A DNA stretch of 64,000 nucleotides from Chryseobacterium polytrichastri (GCF_900142445.1 NZ_FRAV01000020.1:1-64000); one strand, 5' to 3'. Numbered from the stretch's first letter, positions 50,255 through 60,147 are shown. Notes: generated from the letters alone by a model not told the origin. Numbers and translations are program-made.

Positions 50255-50548
50255 AAAATATTATTTTAGTTATAAATTGTTTTTCTATAGCTATAGTCGG
50301 AAGTGTTTTGAAATCCTGACAAAATTTTTTGAAAAAATATTTCTGTGCCCACAAATCTATAGGCGCCTATGGTATTATTTGTTTTTCTAGGTGTTAATTA
50401 TTATTGATAATTAGATTTTGAAATCGAAATAAATATTAATTTATTGTTATTATTTAATTTGTCTATAGTTGAATAAGTGATGGAGTGTTAAGTAAAAAAA
50501 ACCGCGAAAGATAACTTTCACGGTTTTCAAAAATATATTCAATGAAGA
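50255..50548. other. 294-bp gap between spondin and S46 peptidase genes
   Basis: No gene is supported. The right part holds the terminator of the S46 peptidase gene. The left 230 bp are AT-rich and likely hold the spondin promoter, but I see no perfect TAnnTTTG on the minus strand. Confidence 0.4.
50492..50527 (-). terminator. Terminator after the S46 peptidase gene
   Basis: On the minus strand AAACCGTGAAAG pairs with CTTTCGCGGTTT (one mismatch), followed by eight T. It lies 21 nt after the stop codon at 50549. Confidence 0.85.
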
Positions 50549-52747
50549 TTATTTTTTCTTCTTTGTAGTTGGAGTTTTTAACACTTTTGTTTTTGTGTCA
50601 GCAGGAGTATTTTCATCTCTTACTAATTTTAACTCGTCAATCAATCTTCTTGCACCAGCGTATTTGTCGATGGTCCAAAGAACGAAACGAACGTCTACGT
50701 TGATTGTTTTTTGCCATTCTTGTTCGAAAACGATGTCACCGCTTAACGCTTCACTGTTTCCGTCGAATGCGATACCGATAAGGTTTCCGTCTCCATCAAT
50801 TACCGGAGAACCAGAGTTACCTCCTGTAATATCATTGTTTGATAAGAAGTTTACAGGCATGTATCCTTTAGCATCAGCATACTGACCGAAGTCTTGCATG
50901 TTGTAAAGATCAATTACTCTTTGTGGAAGATCAAATTCTTCATCTCCTTTCTTGTATTTACCTACAAGACCAGACATATCTGTATAATAGTTATCAGTAA
51001 CACCGAAATAGTTTCTGTCTGTTCTGATTGGTAATTTATCTACTGTTCCGTATGTTAATCTCATTGTAGAGTTAGCATCTGGATAGAATTTTTTCTCAGG
51101 CATTGCCTTCATTAATCCAGCTAAGAAAAGACGGCTGTTTTTAGCAAAATTATCATCAATTTTAGCGAACCTTTCATTAGATCCTTTTTGATCAGCAATA
51201 ATTCCGTTAGCAATTTTTAAAAGCGGATCTGCATCTAATTTCAAACGATCCGGATTAAGGATAAAGTTTGTAACTGACGTTTTGTTAGCAAAAATAGAAG
51301 AGTAAGCAACGTTTGAAAGGTTTTTTGAATCTAATCCCATGATCGTAGCAGATCCAACATCTTTACCTACTTTTGACTGATAAAGACCAACCATAGAATT
51401 CATCATTTCACCTTCAAGGTTTGTATTGATGTTTTCATAAGCTGCTTTTACAGCGGCGTCTACTTTTGGCTTCATTGCCAATCTTCCTGCCATATCTTGT
51501 TCAGCGTAAGCTTTAAGGACAGGCCCAACCTGTAGAGCAAGAGAGAAATATTTAGAATTTCTCATCAACTGAGAGTAGTAGTTTCTTTCAACATTTCTGT
51601 CAGATGATTGCTTGTAATAAGTTGCGATATCATCTAAAACCATCTCATATTGAGTAACATTTTCTGGTTGTACTGCCCAAGTTCTGAATTTCTCTTCAAT
51701 TTGCTGTTTGTCGGTAATTGTTCCGTTTTTGATAACAGCATCAATTGTTCCTTGTCTGTTTTTCCAGTAGTTTGCTACTGAAGCATACTGAGAAGCATAG
51801 TTCAATTGAGTTCCTTTATCCTTATCCATATACTTCTTCATAACATCCATTGCTAATCTTGAAGCAGTAACCCAAGCCGGGTAATCTTTACCAACCATTT
51901 GCTGAATTCCGTAAGAAGTCAGGTAACGGTTTGTTCTTCCAGGGTAACCCATGATCATTGAGAAATCACCAGGCTTAACTCCTTTAAGAGAAACAGGTAA
52001 GAAATGTTTAGGCTTTAAAGGAACGTTTGTTGGAGCAAATTCAGCAGGGTTTCCTGCAGCATCAGCATATACTCTGAAAACTGTAAAGTCTGCAGTGTGT
52101 CTTGGCCATTCCCAGTTGTCTGTATCACCTCCGAATTTCCCTAAAGAAGATGGTGGTGCACCTACTAATCTGATATCTTTATAATCTTGGTAAACGAAAT
52201 AATAGAATTCGTTTCCGTTGAAGAAGTCTTTTACAACTACTGTATATTTCCCGTTTTCAGAGTTTTCAGACTGGATTGCTTTTGTTTCAGCATCAATCAC
52301 CGCTTTTCTCTCGTCTCCGGTCATTTTATTGTTTAACTTAGAATTGATTCTTTGCGTAGCATCATCCATTCTAACTAAAAATCTTACGTAAAGATCTTTT
52401 GCATTAAATTCATCTTTCTGCTTCATTGCCCAGAAACCATTCTTCAAATAGTCTTTTTCCGGAGTAGAAGCTGCAGCAACAGCACCATAACCACAGTGGT
52501 GGTTTGTGAAAATAAGTCCTTTGTCAGAAACAATCTCCCCAGTACAGAAACCACCGAAACTTACGATAGCATCTTTCATACTTGAATTGTTTACGGAATA
52601 AATTTCTTCAGGGGTTAAATGCAAACCTTCTTTTTGCATGTCAACACCATTTAATCTTTTGATGAGCATTAACAGCCACATCCCCTCATCTGCCCTCATC
52701 TGGACGAAGCCCAACAAGAAGGTAAATAGTAGAAATAGTCTTTTCAT
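50549..52747 (-). CDS. S46 family dipeptidyl-peptidase, DPP7-like
   Basis: A periplasmic serine exopeptidase that removes dipeptides from the N-terminus of oligopeptides. A signal peptide ends near residue 19. The catalytic region has TNHHCGYG (His near 84), GGDTDNWEWPRHTADF (Asp near 225) and TGGNSGSPV (Ser645). The residue 18 after Ser645 is Gly663 in FDGN; in the family, Gly at this site marks DPP7 (bulky nonpolar preference) and Arg marks DPP11 (acidic). At 732 residues it has normal length. The C-terminus is Lys-rich. Confidence 0.9.
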   Translation of the reverse strand: MKRLFLLFTFLLGFVQMRADEGMWLLMLIKRLNGVDMQKEGLHLTPEEIYSVNNSSMKDAIVSFGGFCTGEIVSDKGLIFTNHHCGYGAVAAASTPEKDYLKNGFWAMKQKDEFNAKDLYVRFLVRMDDATQRINSKLNNKMTGDERKAVIDAETKAIQSENSENGKYTVVVKDFFNGNEFYYFVYQDYKDIRLVGAPPSSLGKFGGDTDNWEWPRHTADFTVFRVYADAAGNPAEFAPTNVPLKPKHFLPVSLKGVKPGDFSMIMGYPGRTNRYLTSYGIQQMVGKDYPAWVTASRLAMDVMKKYMDKDKGTQLNYASQYASVANYWKNRQGTIDAVIKNGTITDKQQIEEKFRTWAVQPENVTQYEMVLDDIATYYKQSSDRNVERNYYSQLMRNSKYFSLALQVGPVLKAYAEQDMAGRLAMKPKVDAAVKAAYENINTNLEGEMMNSMVGLYQSKVGKDVGSATIMGLDSKNLSNVAYSSIFANKTSVTNFILNPDRLKLDADPLLKIANGIIADQKGSNERFAKIDDNFAKNSRLFLAGLMKAMPEKKFYPDANSTMRLTYGTVDKLPIRTDRNYFGVTDNYYTDMSGLVGKYKKGDEEFDLPQRVIDLYNMQDFGQYADAKGYMPVNFLSNNDITGGNSGSPVIDGDGNLIGIAFDGNSEALSGDIVFEQEWQKTINVDVRFVLWTIDKYAGARRLIDELKLVRDENTPADTKTKVLKTPTTKKKK

Positions 52748-52833
52748 TTTATAACATAATTTTTGTGACGCTAATTTACTAATTTTTATGGGATTCTGCC
52801 TCCGAATGGTATGAAAATGGGATTCTACCTTTT

Positions 52834-53268
52834 ATGAGAAAAATACTACTATCAGTTTTTGCTGTTTTGTTTTTAAGTTTAATTTTTAATTGTTCAACAG
52901 CGCAGGTTAAAAGTCCACCTATTCAAAGAGAATGGATGCTGATTTCTTTTGGTAATTTTACTAAAACTGAATTGGTTAAAGAAAAAGCCAGTATTAATCT
53001 TACGGCTGCTCAAGAAAATGGAAAAATCCGAGGAAGTGCTTTTATGGGATGCAACAATATGTTCTTCACGTCAGCATTTAAAAACAATGGAAAAGTAAAA
53101 ATTTCAGGAGTAGGAAGTACAATGAAGGCGTGTCAAAATATGGAATTGGAAACTGAATTTTCAAAAAAAATTCAAAACATGACAAGATATTCTGTGGAAG
53201 GGCATTTTCTTACGCTGTACGATATTCATGGTAATTCAATGAAATTTGTGGCTGCGGATTGGGATTAG
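52834..53268 (+). CDS. META-domain secreted protein (HslJ-like)
   Basis: A signal peptide with possible lipobox (LIFNC, Cys20; Asn before the Cys is unusual) leads to a META domain. REWMLISFGNFTK, GKIRGSAFMGCNNMFFTSAF and ISGVGSTMKACQN are the characteristic strands, with the Cys pair C73 and C100 typical of HslJ-like proteins. At 144 residues it has normal length. Such proteins are linked to heat or antibiotic stress in other bacteria, but the role here is unknown. Confidence 0.82.
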   Translation: MRKILLSVFAVLFLSLIFNCSTAQVKSPPIQREWMLISFGNFTKTELVKEKASINLTAAQENGKIRGSAFMGCNNMFFTSAFKNNGKVKISGVGSTMKACQNMELETEFSKKIQNMTRYSVEGHFLTLYDIHGNSMKFVAADWD

Positions 53269-53438
53269 TTTACTTTACTTTTTTACTAAAGTTTCAATAA
53301 GTTTTTGATTAAAAATCTACAAATCAAATGTATTATAAACTTAAATTAACATTAAAATCTTGGGATTCGTAAAAAATGATTTTGTTTTTTCTCCTGAAAA
53401 TGGTAACTTGTAAATCTCACAAACATAGACAGAATTTA

Positions 53439-54665
53439 ATGCTAGACAAGAAAGAACATAATTACGAAAAAGCTATTTTGGTGGGTGTTATTACTCAAAA
53501 CCAAGATGAAGATAAGCTTACGGAATATATGGATGAATTGGAGTTTTTGGCCTTTACGGCAGGAGCTACCGTACAAAAACGCTTTACTCAAAAATTAACC
53601 CAGCCTGATTCCAAAACCTTTATCGGAAGCGGAAAAGCTCAGGAAATAAAAGAATACGTTAAGGAAAACGAGATAGGAACCATTATTTTTGATGATGAGT
53701 TATCTCCTTCTCAACTTAAAAATCTTGAAAAAGAAATAGAAGTAAAAATTTTAGACAGAACCAATCTTATCCTTGATATTTTTGCCCAAAGAGCTCAGAC
53801 TTCTTATGCAAGAACTCAGGTAGAATTGGCGCAATATCAATATCTTTTACCTCGTTTGACAAGAATGTGGACTCACTTGGAACGTCAAAAAGGGGGAATC
53901 GGGATGAGAGGTCCGGGGGAAACGGAGATTGAAACAGACCGTCGTATCATCCGTGACAGAATTTCATTGTTGAAGGATAAGTTGAAAACGATAGATAAGC
54001 AAATGGCTACTCAACGAAACAATCGTGGAAAAGTAGTACGTGCAGCTTTGGTAGGATATACCAATGTTGGAAAATCTACGTTGATGAACGCTTTGTCAAA
54101 ATCTGATGTTTTCGCTGAAAATAAATTATTTGCAACCCTAGATACTACAGTAAGAAAAGTGGTGATTGGGAATTTACCATTCTTGTTGACCGATACGGTA
54201 GGATTCATCAGAAAATTGCCGACGCAACTTGTTGAATCTTTCAAATCAACTCTTGATGAGGTACGTGAAGCAGACTTATTGATTCATGTTGTAGATATTT
54301 CTCATGAAAGCTTTGAAGATCATATAGAATCTGTAAATCATACGTTAATGGAAATCAATGCGCATCAGAAACCGATGATCATGGTGTTCAATAAAATTGA
54401 TGATTTCAGTTATGATAAAAAAGATGATGATGATTTAACGCCATCTACAAAGAAAAATGTTTCGTTAGAAGAATGGCAAAAAACATGGATGGGTAAATCT
54501 AATCATCCAACCGTTTTCATTTCTGCTTTAACGAAAGAAAACTTCCCGGAAATGAAAAAGATGATCTACGATGAGGTCATGAAAATTCATATTGCGAGAT
54601 TTCCTTACAATGATTTCCTTTTCGAGTATTTCGAAAATGATGAGGAAGAAGAAAACAACAATTAA
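53439..54665 (+). CDS. hflX: Ribosome-associated GTPase HflX
   Basis: A GTPase that splits stalled or stressed ribosomes. The N-terminal domain has KTFIGSGKAQEIKEYV and ARTQVELAQYQYLLPRLTRMWTHLERQ. GTPase motifs are GYTNVGKST (G1, near residue 205), DTVGFIRKLP (G3) and NKID (G4). I chose the ATG at 53439 (MLDKKEHNYEK, 408 residues) because family members begin here. The stop overlaps the next gene's start by one base. Confidence 0.93.
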   Translation: MLDKKEHNYEKAILVGVITQNQDEDKLTEYMDELEFLAFTAGATVQKRFTQKLTQPDSKTFIGSGKAQEIKEYVKENEIGTIIFDDELSPSQLKNLEKEIEVKILDRTNLILDIFAQRAQTSYARTQVELAQYQYLLPRLTRMWTHLERQKGGIGMRGPGETEIETDRRIIRDRISLLKDKLKTIDKQMATQRNNRGKVVRAALVGYTNVGKSTLMNALSKSDVFAENKLFATLDTTVRKVVIGNLPFLLTDTVGFIRKLPTQLVESFKSTLDEVREADLLIHVVDISHESFEDHIESVNHTLMEINAHQKPMIMVFNKIDDFSYDKKDDDDLTPSTKKNVSLEEWQKTWMGKSNHPTVFISALTKENFPEMKKMIYDEVMKIHIARFPYNDFLFEYFENDEEEENNN

Positions 54666-55294
54666 TGAAATACCACTTTTTCCTTTTACTTCTTTTTATT
54701 TCGGTTTTTGGTTATAGCCAAAAATCAAAAATCGATTTTAAAAGTATTGAAAAAAGTCTTACTAATAAACAGTCTCCGTACACTTACGAAAAGCTGATCT
54801 TCAAATACAAAGGCTATCCAAGATCTTTGGATAGTATTGAAGCGCAATATCTTTATTATGGCAGAAATTTCAGAGATGGAAAGGTTTCTACCAACGATGA
54901 TAATTTTAAACAACTGGCAGAATCTTTTAAGAATCAGAATTTTGATGATTGTATAAAACAAGGCAAGGCTCTTTATGATAAAGATCCTACCAATCTGGAT
55001 GTTCTTCTTATTTTGCTCCGTGCGTATGATCAAAAAAAGGATGGGAGTAATTTTACCCATCATTTGAGCCAATTTCGTTTGCTTGCAGATGCGATAAAAA
55101 ATTCTGGAGACGGTAAATCTGAAAAAACAGCGTATGCTGTAAATTCTGTTGGGGATGAATATATTCTTTTGAACATGCTGAATATAGGACAAGACTACAC
55201 AAGAGGTTCTAAATCCTCAAAAGACGGGATGTATGATATTTGGGAAAAAGACGACAATAAAATTTATATCAAAGTACTTTATTTAGACCTTTAA
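54665..55294 (+). CDS. DUF4919-like secreted protein
   Basis: A signal peptide ends near residue 18 (FGYSQ). The mature part of about 190 residues has a TPR-like helical middle (NFDDCIKQGKALYDKDPTNLDVLLILLRAYDQKKD) and a C-terminal segment GDEYILLNMLNIG and DGMYDIWEKDDNKIYIKVLYLDL typical of DUF4919. It starts at the last base of the hflX stop, so it is co-transcribed. The function is unknown. Confidence 0.78.
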   Translation: MKYHFFLLLLFISVFGYSQKSKIDFKSIEKSLTNKQSPYTYEKLIFKYKGYPRSLDSIEAQYLYYGRNFRDGKVSTNDDNFKQLAESFKNQNFDDCIKQGKALYDKDPTNLDVLLILLRAYDQKKDGSNFTHHLSQFRLLADAIKNSGDGKSEKTAYAVNSVGDEYILLNMLNIGQDYTRGSKSSKDGMYDIWEKDDNKIYIKVLYLDL

Positions 55295-55310
55295 TTAAAA
55301 AAACAACTTA

Positions 55311-56591
55311 GTGGAGTTATATTATTCATTTTCAGCCTTAATCGTTCTTGCATCAATATTTGCCTATCTTAATCACCGGTTTTTGAAACTTCCGAGTACC
55401 ATCGGAATTATGGTTATTGCCATTGTGGTTTCTATATTTTTGGTTTCTTTTGGGCAGGCTGCTTTACCAAGAACTTTCGGACACCTTAATGATCTGATGA
55501 ACAGTATTGATTTTACTGAAGTTCTGATGGGAGCAATGCTAAATTTCCTGTTATTTGCAGGAGGAATTCATATTAATATTGATGATCTTAAAGAACAGTT
55601 TCGGCCTGTTTTGATATTCTCAACTGTCGGGGTTGTTATTTCTACATTTATTGTAGGTTTTGGGATGTTCTATCTTTTGCCTTTCTTAGGAATAGATTTA
55701 CCGTTTATATATTGTCTTCTTTTCGGAGCACTAATTTCACCTACGGATCCTGTTGCTGTTTTAAGTATTTTAAAACAAGCTAATGTATCAAAATCATTAG
55801 AAACGAAAGTGGCCGGAGAGTCTCTTTTCAATGATGGTATGGCGGTTGTGGTTTTCTCAGTCGTATTACAAGTAGCTATCGGGAAAGAAGTGGATTTGGG
55901 GATTGAAAGCATTGGGCTCTTATTATTGAAAGAAGCCGGAGGCGGATTGTTTCTAGGGGTCATTCTAGGTTGGGTAACTTCCAGATTGATGCGTGAGGTA
56001 GATGATTATATTATTTCCGTGTTGGTAACACTTTCTGTGGTAATGGGCGGTTATCTTATCGCAAGACAGATGCATATTTCAGGACCATTAACGATGGTTG
56101 CAGCAGGTTTGTTCATGGGTAACTTCAATGTAAGGTTTAAAATGAAATCTATCACGCAGGATTATCTTATTAAATTCTGGGAGCTGATTGATGAAATTTT
56201 GAATGCTGTATTATTCTTATTCATTGGTTTTGAATTATTAATGATCAAAGACCTTAAGCATTTTATTGTTCCAGGATTAGTGGCTATTGTTATTGTATTA
56301 TTGGCGAGAGTAATATCCATTTGGGGTCCTACGAAGTTTATGAAAACAACCTTTAGTCCACAAACCGTAAAAGTATTGGTTTGGGGAGGAATCCGAGGTG
56401 GTGTTTCCATTGCATTAGCGATGTCTATTCCGAAAAGTGATTACAGTGAAATTATTTTAAGTATCACTTATTGTGTAGTGGTGTTCTCAATTATTGTTCA
56501 GGGGCTTACCATTGCAAAAGTTGCCAATCCTAACAAAATAGCAAAAGAAGAACAGGAGCTGGAAAGTATTGCTTCAGATGAGAAAGCTTAA
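55311..56591 (+). CDS. CPA1 family sodium/proton antiporter
   Basis: An inner-membrane cation/proton antiporter with about 12 helices. [16 protein letters not shown] near residue 140 and [18 protein letters not shown] near 170 are the CPA1 signatures, with Asp-Pro and Asn-Asp pairs at the ion site. The start is GTG at 55311, 16 bp after the DUF4919 gene. At 426 residues it has normal length, without a long cytosolic tail. A terminator follows. Confidence 0.9.
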   Translation: MELYYSFSALIVLASIFAYLNHRFLKLPSTIGIMVIAIVVSIFLVSFGQAALPRTFGHLNDLMNSIDFTEVLMGAMLNFLLFAGGIHINIDDLKEQFRPVLIFSTVGVVISTFIVGFGMFYLLPFLGIDLPFIYCLLFGALISPTDPVAVLSILKQANVSKSLETKVAGESLFNDGMAVVVFSVVLQVAIGKEVDLGIESIGLLLLKEAGGGLFLGVILGWVTSRLMREVDDYIISVLVTLSVVMGGYLIARQMHISGPLTMVAAGLFMGNFNVRFKMKSITQDYLIKFWELIDEILNAVLFLFIGFELLMIKDLKHFIVPGLVAIVIVLLARVISIWGPTKFMKTTFSPQTVKVLVWGGIRGGVSIALAMSIPKSDYSEIILSITYCVVVFSIIVQGLTIAKVANPNKIAKEEQELESIASDEKA

Positions 56592-56619
56592 AGATATATA
56601 GATAAATCAATTACTTATA

Positions 56620-56660
56620 AATAAAGACCCAACAATGCATTTTGTTGGGTCTTTATTTTT
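56620..56660 (+). terminator. Terminator after the antiporter gene
   Basis: AATAAAGACCCAACA pairs with TGTTGGGTCTTTATT around an 8-nt loop, followed by a T-run. It separates the antiporter unit from the terpene synthase pair. Confidence 0.9.
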
Positions 56661-56717
56661 TTTCTCCCTAGTATGATTTATTTTTTTTAATTTTATTTAA
56701 CCAATAACACATGAAAT

Positions 56718-57662
56718 ATGAAATCACAAATTCCCTCTCTTGAGTATCCTTTCGAGCTCAAAATCAACCCTCATATCGATTCACTTGAACAAAAAGTTAC
56801 GCTTTGGATCGATGAATATTCATGTTTACCCGAATCTTTACGAAAAAGGTATAAAAAATCAAATTTCGGAAAATTTACAGCCAGATTTTTTCCAAATTCG
56901 AGCCCAGAACTATTAATAATTATTAGTAGATGGGCATTAGCAGCATTTGCTTTTGATGACCTGTATGGTTCATGTCCTTTACATGAATTAAAAATAGAAT
57001 CTCAAAAAGTAATTGATATATTAAATGGGGATTCATTATTCTCTGATGAAAATGAAATATTTAAACAATTTAGAATAGCTAGAGATGAGCTTCTTCCAAT
57101 AGTGACACCAGAATGGATGGAAAGATTTATTAATGATCATCATTCTTGGTTTGAAGGAATGTTTGAAGAAACTGTATATAGCTATAAAGAAAGTATTACT
57201 TATCCATCATTAGCAGAATATATATCCCTTCGCGAAAAAGTTTCTGGAGGAAAAATTCTTTGTGATTTCTTAGAAATTTCTACTGATTTTATAATGTCAG
57301 ATAATGATTTTTCAAAACCAATAACACAGAAAGTTCGTCAATTGCTGACCTTGATGATATCTTGGTTTAATGATATCCATTCAGTTTCGTGGGAATTGGA
57401 AAGAAATGAAGCTACAAACTTGGTCTTGGTCATAAAAAATGAAAGGAAATGTTCTATGGAAGCTGCATATGAAGAAGCAATACAAATACACAATAATGAT
57501 TTGAATGAATTTATTAAAATCACAGAAAGTCTTCCTGATTTTGGGAAATACAATGATGATTTTAAAAGATACATTCACAATGCAGAGCTATTTCTGAAAG
57601 GGCAGGAGCTTTGGTATTTTGGGGGAACAGAAAGATATAGCCAATCAGAAATATTAATCTAA
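56718..57662 (+). CDS. Class I terpene synthase, copy 1
   Basis: A predicted cytosolic cyclase of a prenyl diphosphate. The NSE triad is complete (Asn218, Ser222, Glu226 in NDIHSVSWE). The pyrophosphate-sensor Arg172 lies exactly 46 residues before Asn218, as in characterised bacterial enzymes. A C-terminal RY pair is at 306-307. The metal motif is DDLYGS (80-85): two Asp are kept, but the usual third acidic residue is missing. It is 314 residues long. The gene is 18 bp before a paralogue. Chryseobacterium is a known source of diterpene synthases; the product here is unknown. Confidence 0.85.
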   Translation: MKSQIPSLEYPFELKINPHIDSLEQKVTLWIDEYSCLPESLRKRYKKSNFGKFTARFFPNSSPELLIIISRWALAAFAFDDLYGSCPLHELKIESQKVIDILNGDSLFSDENEIFKQFRIARDELLPIVTPEWMERFINDHHSWFEGMFEETVYSYKESITYPSLAEYISLREKVSGGKILCDFLEISTDFIMSDNDFSKPITQKVRQLLTLMISWFNDIHSVSWELERNEATNLVLVIKNERKCSMEAAYEEAIQIHNNDLNEFIKITESLPDFGKYNDDFKRYIHNAELFLKGQELWYFGGTERYSQSEILI

Positions 57663-57680
57663 ACCAATAACACATCAAAT

Positions 57681-58616
57681 ATGAAATCACAAATTTTCTC
57701 TCTTGAGTATCCTTTTGAACTTAAATTAAATCCTTTTGAAGATTCTTCTGAGCAGTTTGCCCGTCGTCTAATCGATGAATATTCGTGCTTACCTGATGAT
57801 GTAAAAAGTAAATATAAAAAGTTTAGTTTTGGAAGAGTAACAGCAAGTGTTTTCCCAAATGCAAATTTTGAAAAGCTTATTCCATTAATTAGGTGGATGG
57901 TTTTTGGATTTTGTTTTGATGATTTTTATGGCTCTAAACCATTAGCTGAAATTATTGAAGCGAGTAAGAAAGCGATTAATATTTTAAATGGGGAATTACC
58001 AGATTTTAATGATTTGGAATTTTATAACCAGCTAAGCATTGCAAAAGCAGAATTTCTTCCTTCTGTTACACCGTATTGGCTAACCAGGTTCACAGAACAT
58101 CACCAAGACTGGTTTGGGGCAATGTATTTAGAAACAAAATATAATTGTAAGCAGAACTCTTATCCTTCCATCGAAGATTATATGGTTATTCGTGAAAACC
58201 TTATTGGGGGAAAGCTAATGTGTGATCAATTGGAAGTGGTGTCTGATTTTATAATGCCTGAAGAGGTTATTAAAGATACTCAAATTCAAAGATTTCGTCA
58301 GTTGTTCTCTAGGATAATAGCGTGGTATAATGATGTCTTTTCTGTAGATTGGGAGGTGCAGCGTGGTGAAAAGATGAATTTGGTATTAATTATCGAAAAC
58401 GAAAAAGGATGTACACGGGATGAAGCATATGCTGAGGCAATAAATATTCATAACAAAGAGCTTGCTGAGTTTATAAAAATAAGTGATGCCCTTTCTGATT
58501 TTGGGGAATACAATGAAGGAATAAGACGGTATGTTGAAAATACCAAATTGTTTTTTAAAGGTCAGGAAATATGGTATAAAGGAACAGAAAGATACTCTCC
58601 AAAAGAAGTTCAATAA
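57681..58616 (+). CDS. Class I terpene synthase, copy 2
   Basis: A tandem paralogue of the preceding gene, identical at about 60 of the first 104 residues. NSE is NDVFSVDWE (Asn217, Ser221, Glu225). Sensor Arg171 is again exactly 46 residues upstream, and RY is at 304-305. The aspartate-rich motif is DDFYGS (80-85), with the same loss of the third acidic residue. It is 311 residues long. Both copies keep all catalytic features, so neither looks decayed. A shared 19-nt leader precedes each. No prenyl transferase or tailoring enzyme is adjacent. Confidence 0.85.
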   Translation: MKSQIFSLEYPFELKLNPFEDSSEQFARRLIDEYSCLPDDVKSKYKKFSFGRVTASVFPNANFEKLIPLIRWMVFGFCFDDFYGSKPLAEIIEASKKAINILNGELPDFNDLEFYNQLSIAKAEFLPSVTPYWLTRFTEHHQDWFGAMYLETKYNCKQNSYPSIEDYMVIRENLIGGKLMCDQLEVVSDFIMPEEVIKDTQIQRFRQLFSRIIAWYNDVFSVDWEVQRGEKMNLVLIIENEKGCTRDEAYAEAINIHNKELAEFIKISDALSDFGEYNEGIRRYVENTKLFFKGQEIWYKGTERYSPKEVQ

Positions 58617-58684
58617 GAGGAATTGGAATTTAATTAGTTTTAATTGTATTTTGCTGCTACAAACATAAAAGGTAAATAGTTGAA

Positions 58685-59407
58685 ATGAGTAATAATGTGG
58701 TAAAAGAAATACAAGAAGCATTAGCAGTTTTATCCATTCCTGAAAAGGCGGCATTTTTTCCAAAATTCTTCAAGACTGGAAAAGGTGAATATGGAGAAGG
58801 AGATTTATTTTTAGGCGTAAAAGTTCCGGATCAGAGAAGCGTGGCTAAAGAATATTATCCTAAAATTTCTTTAAAGGAACTGAGCGAATTGCTTTCTTCA
58901 AAATATCACGAACATAGGCTTACCGCTTTATTTATATTGATTTCTAAGTTTGAAAAAACAAAAGATCCAAAAGTAAAAGAGGAAGTAGTGGCATTTTATT
59001 TGAATCATTTGCCATATGTTAATAATTGGGATCTGGTAGATTCTACTTGTTATAAGATCTTAGGCAGATATGCCTTTGAAAATCAAAAGGAAGACTTGTT
59101 GAGAAAGCTTTCCAATTCAGATGAAATGTGGCACAAAAGAATTGCAGTGGTAGGAACCATGCACTATGTGAAAAAAGGGGAATTTGATTTAACAAAAGAA
59201 TTTGTAACCCACAATTTAAAGCATTCCCACGATTTGATGCACAAAGCAAACGGATGGATGTTAAGAGAAATGGGCGAGAAAAATGAAGCCGAGCTCATCA
59301 AGTATCTAAATACCTATTATAAAGAAATGCCACGAACCTGTCTTCGATATTCAATAGAAAAGTTGGATGAAGAAGTAAGACAGGATTATCTTAAAGGGAG
59401 AATATAA
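58685..59407 (+). CDS. AlkD-like DNA alkylation repair glycosylase
   Basis: A HEAT-like repeat protein that excises positively charged alkylated bases without flipping them. YVNNWDLVDSTC contains the Trp and Asp of the AlkD site and WHKRIAVVGTMHYV contains the Arg. At 240 residues it has normal length. The promoter must lie within the 68-bp gap after the terpene synthase, or it is transcribed with that pair. A strong terminator follows. Confidence 0.87.
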   Translation: MSNNVVKEIQEALAVLSIPEKAAFFPKFFKTGKGEYGEGDLFLGVKVPDQRSVAKEYYPKISLKELSELLSSKYHEHRLTALFILISKFEKTKDPKVKEEVVAFYLNHLPYVNNWDLVDSTCYKILGRYAFENQKEDLLRKLSNSDEMWHKRIAVVGTMHYVKKGEFDLTKEFVTHNLKHSHDLMHKANGWMLREMGEKNEAELIKYLNTYYKEMPRTCLRYSIEKLDEEVRQDYLKGRI

Positions 59408-59411
59408 AAAT

Positions 59412-59450
59412 AAAACTACTTAATACATTAGAATTAAGTAGTTTTGCTTT
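59412..59450 (+). terminator. Terminator after the AlkD-like gene
   Basis: AAAACTACTTAA pairs with TTAAGTAGTTTT around a 10-nt loop and is followed by a T-rich tail. Confidence 0.8.
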
Positions 59451-59463
59451 TTAAACCTAAGTC

Positions 59464-60132
59464 ATGAAAATTTTTCTCAAGCAGTTGATGCTGCTGCTTC
59501 CGTTATTACTGTTAACGAGTTGTTTCGATATTTTAGAGAAAGCCAATGTAAAAGCTGATGGGACAGGGGAATATACCGTTATTCTAAATGCCAGTAAAAG
59601 CAAAACGAGGCTCGCTTCTATCTCTAAAATGGAAACAATAAATGGAAAAAAAGTCCCTAAAAAGCCTGAAATTGAAAATAAAATTAACGAAGCTTCAAGG
59701 ATTTTTAAAGCCACTCCGGGGATTAGCAACGTAAAAACAAGTGTAGATCTTGATAATTATGTCATTAAACTAAGCTGTAATTTCAAAAAAATTGAAAATA
59801 TCAATGCCGGATTAGAACAGCTAAAAGCTAAAAACATTTTAGGTAAAATGATTCCTACACAGATTTACAGTCAGAACCTTGACAAAAAATCATTTACGAG
59901 AAACAAAGTCAATACATTCAAAACAGATTACGACAAAATGAGTACGGCAGATAAAGAGGTCTTTAATAATGCCAAATATACTTCTGTGTTGCAATTCGAA
60001 AACACTATAAAATCTCAAACCAACAGCTCTTATGTGCTTTCTCCTAATAAAAAAGCGGTGAAACTTGACGCCAATGTTTTAGATTTTATCCTTCAGAAAA
60101 AACAAATTCAAAATACCATTATTTTCCAATAA
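59464..60132 (+). CDS. Lipoprotein of unknown function (LppM-like start)
   Basis: A signal peptide with lipobox Cys near residue 20 (LLLLTSC) is clear. The mature N-terminus FDILEKANVKADGTGEYTVIL resembles lipoproteins with a beta domain of the LppM or DUF3153 kind, by recollection. The remaining 170 residues have no recognised motif and are rich in Lys and Asn. It is the first gene of a three-gene run with gaps of 15 and 3 bp. The role is probably in the envelope. Confidence 0.7.
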   Translation: MKIFLKQLMLLLPLLLLTSCFDILEKANVKADGTGEYTVILNASKSKTRLASISKMETINGKKVPKKPEIENKINEASRIFKATPGISNVKTSVDLDNYVIKLSCNFKKIENINAGLEQLKAKNILGKMIPTQIYSQNLDKKSFTRNKVNTFKTDYDKMSTADKEVFNNAKYTSVLQFENTIKSQTNSSYVLSPNKKAVKLDANVLDFILQKKQIQNTIIFQ

Positions 60133-60147
60133 TTTCAATTATAAAAT

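Noticed and set aside
50112..50390. 92-residue plus-strand frame over the spondin gene start
   Set aside because: Mostly antisense to a clear lipoprotein signal peptide, and low-complexity beyond it.
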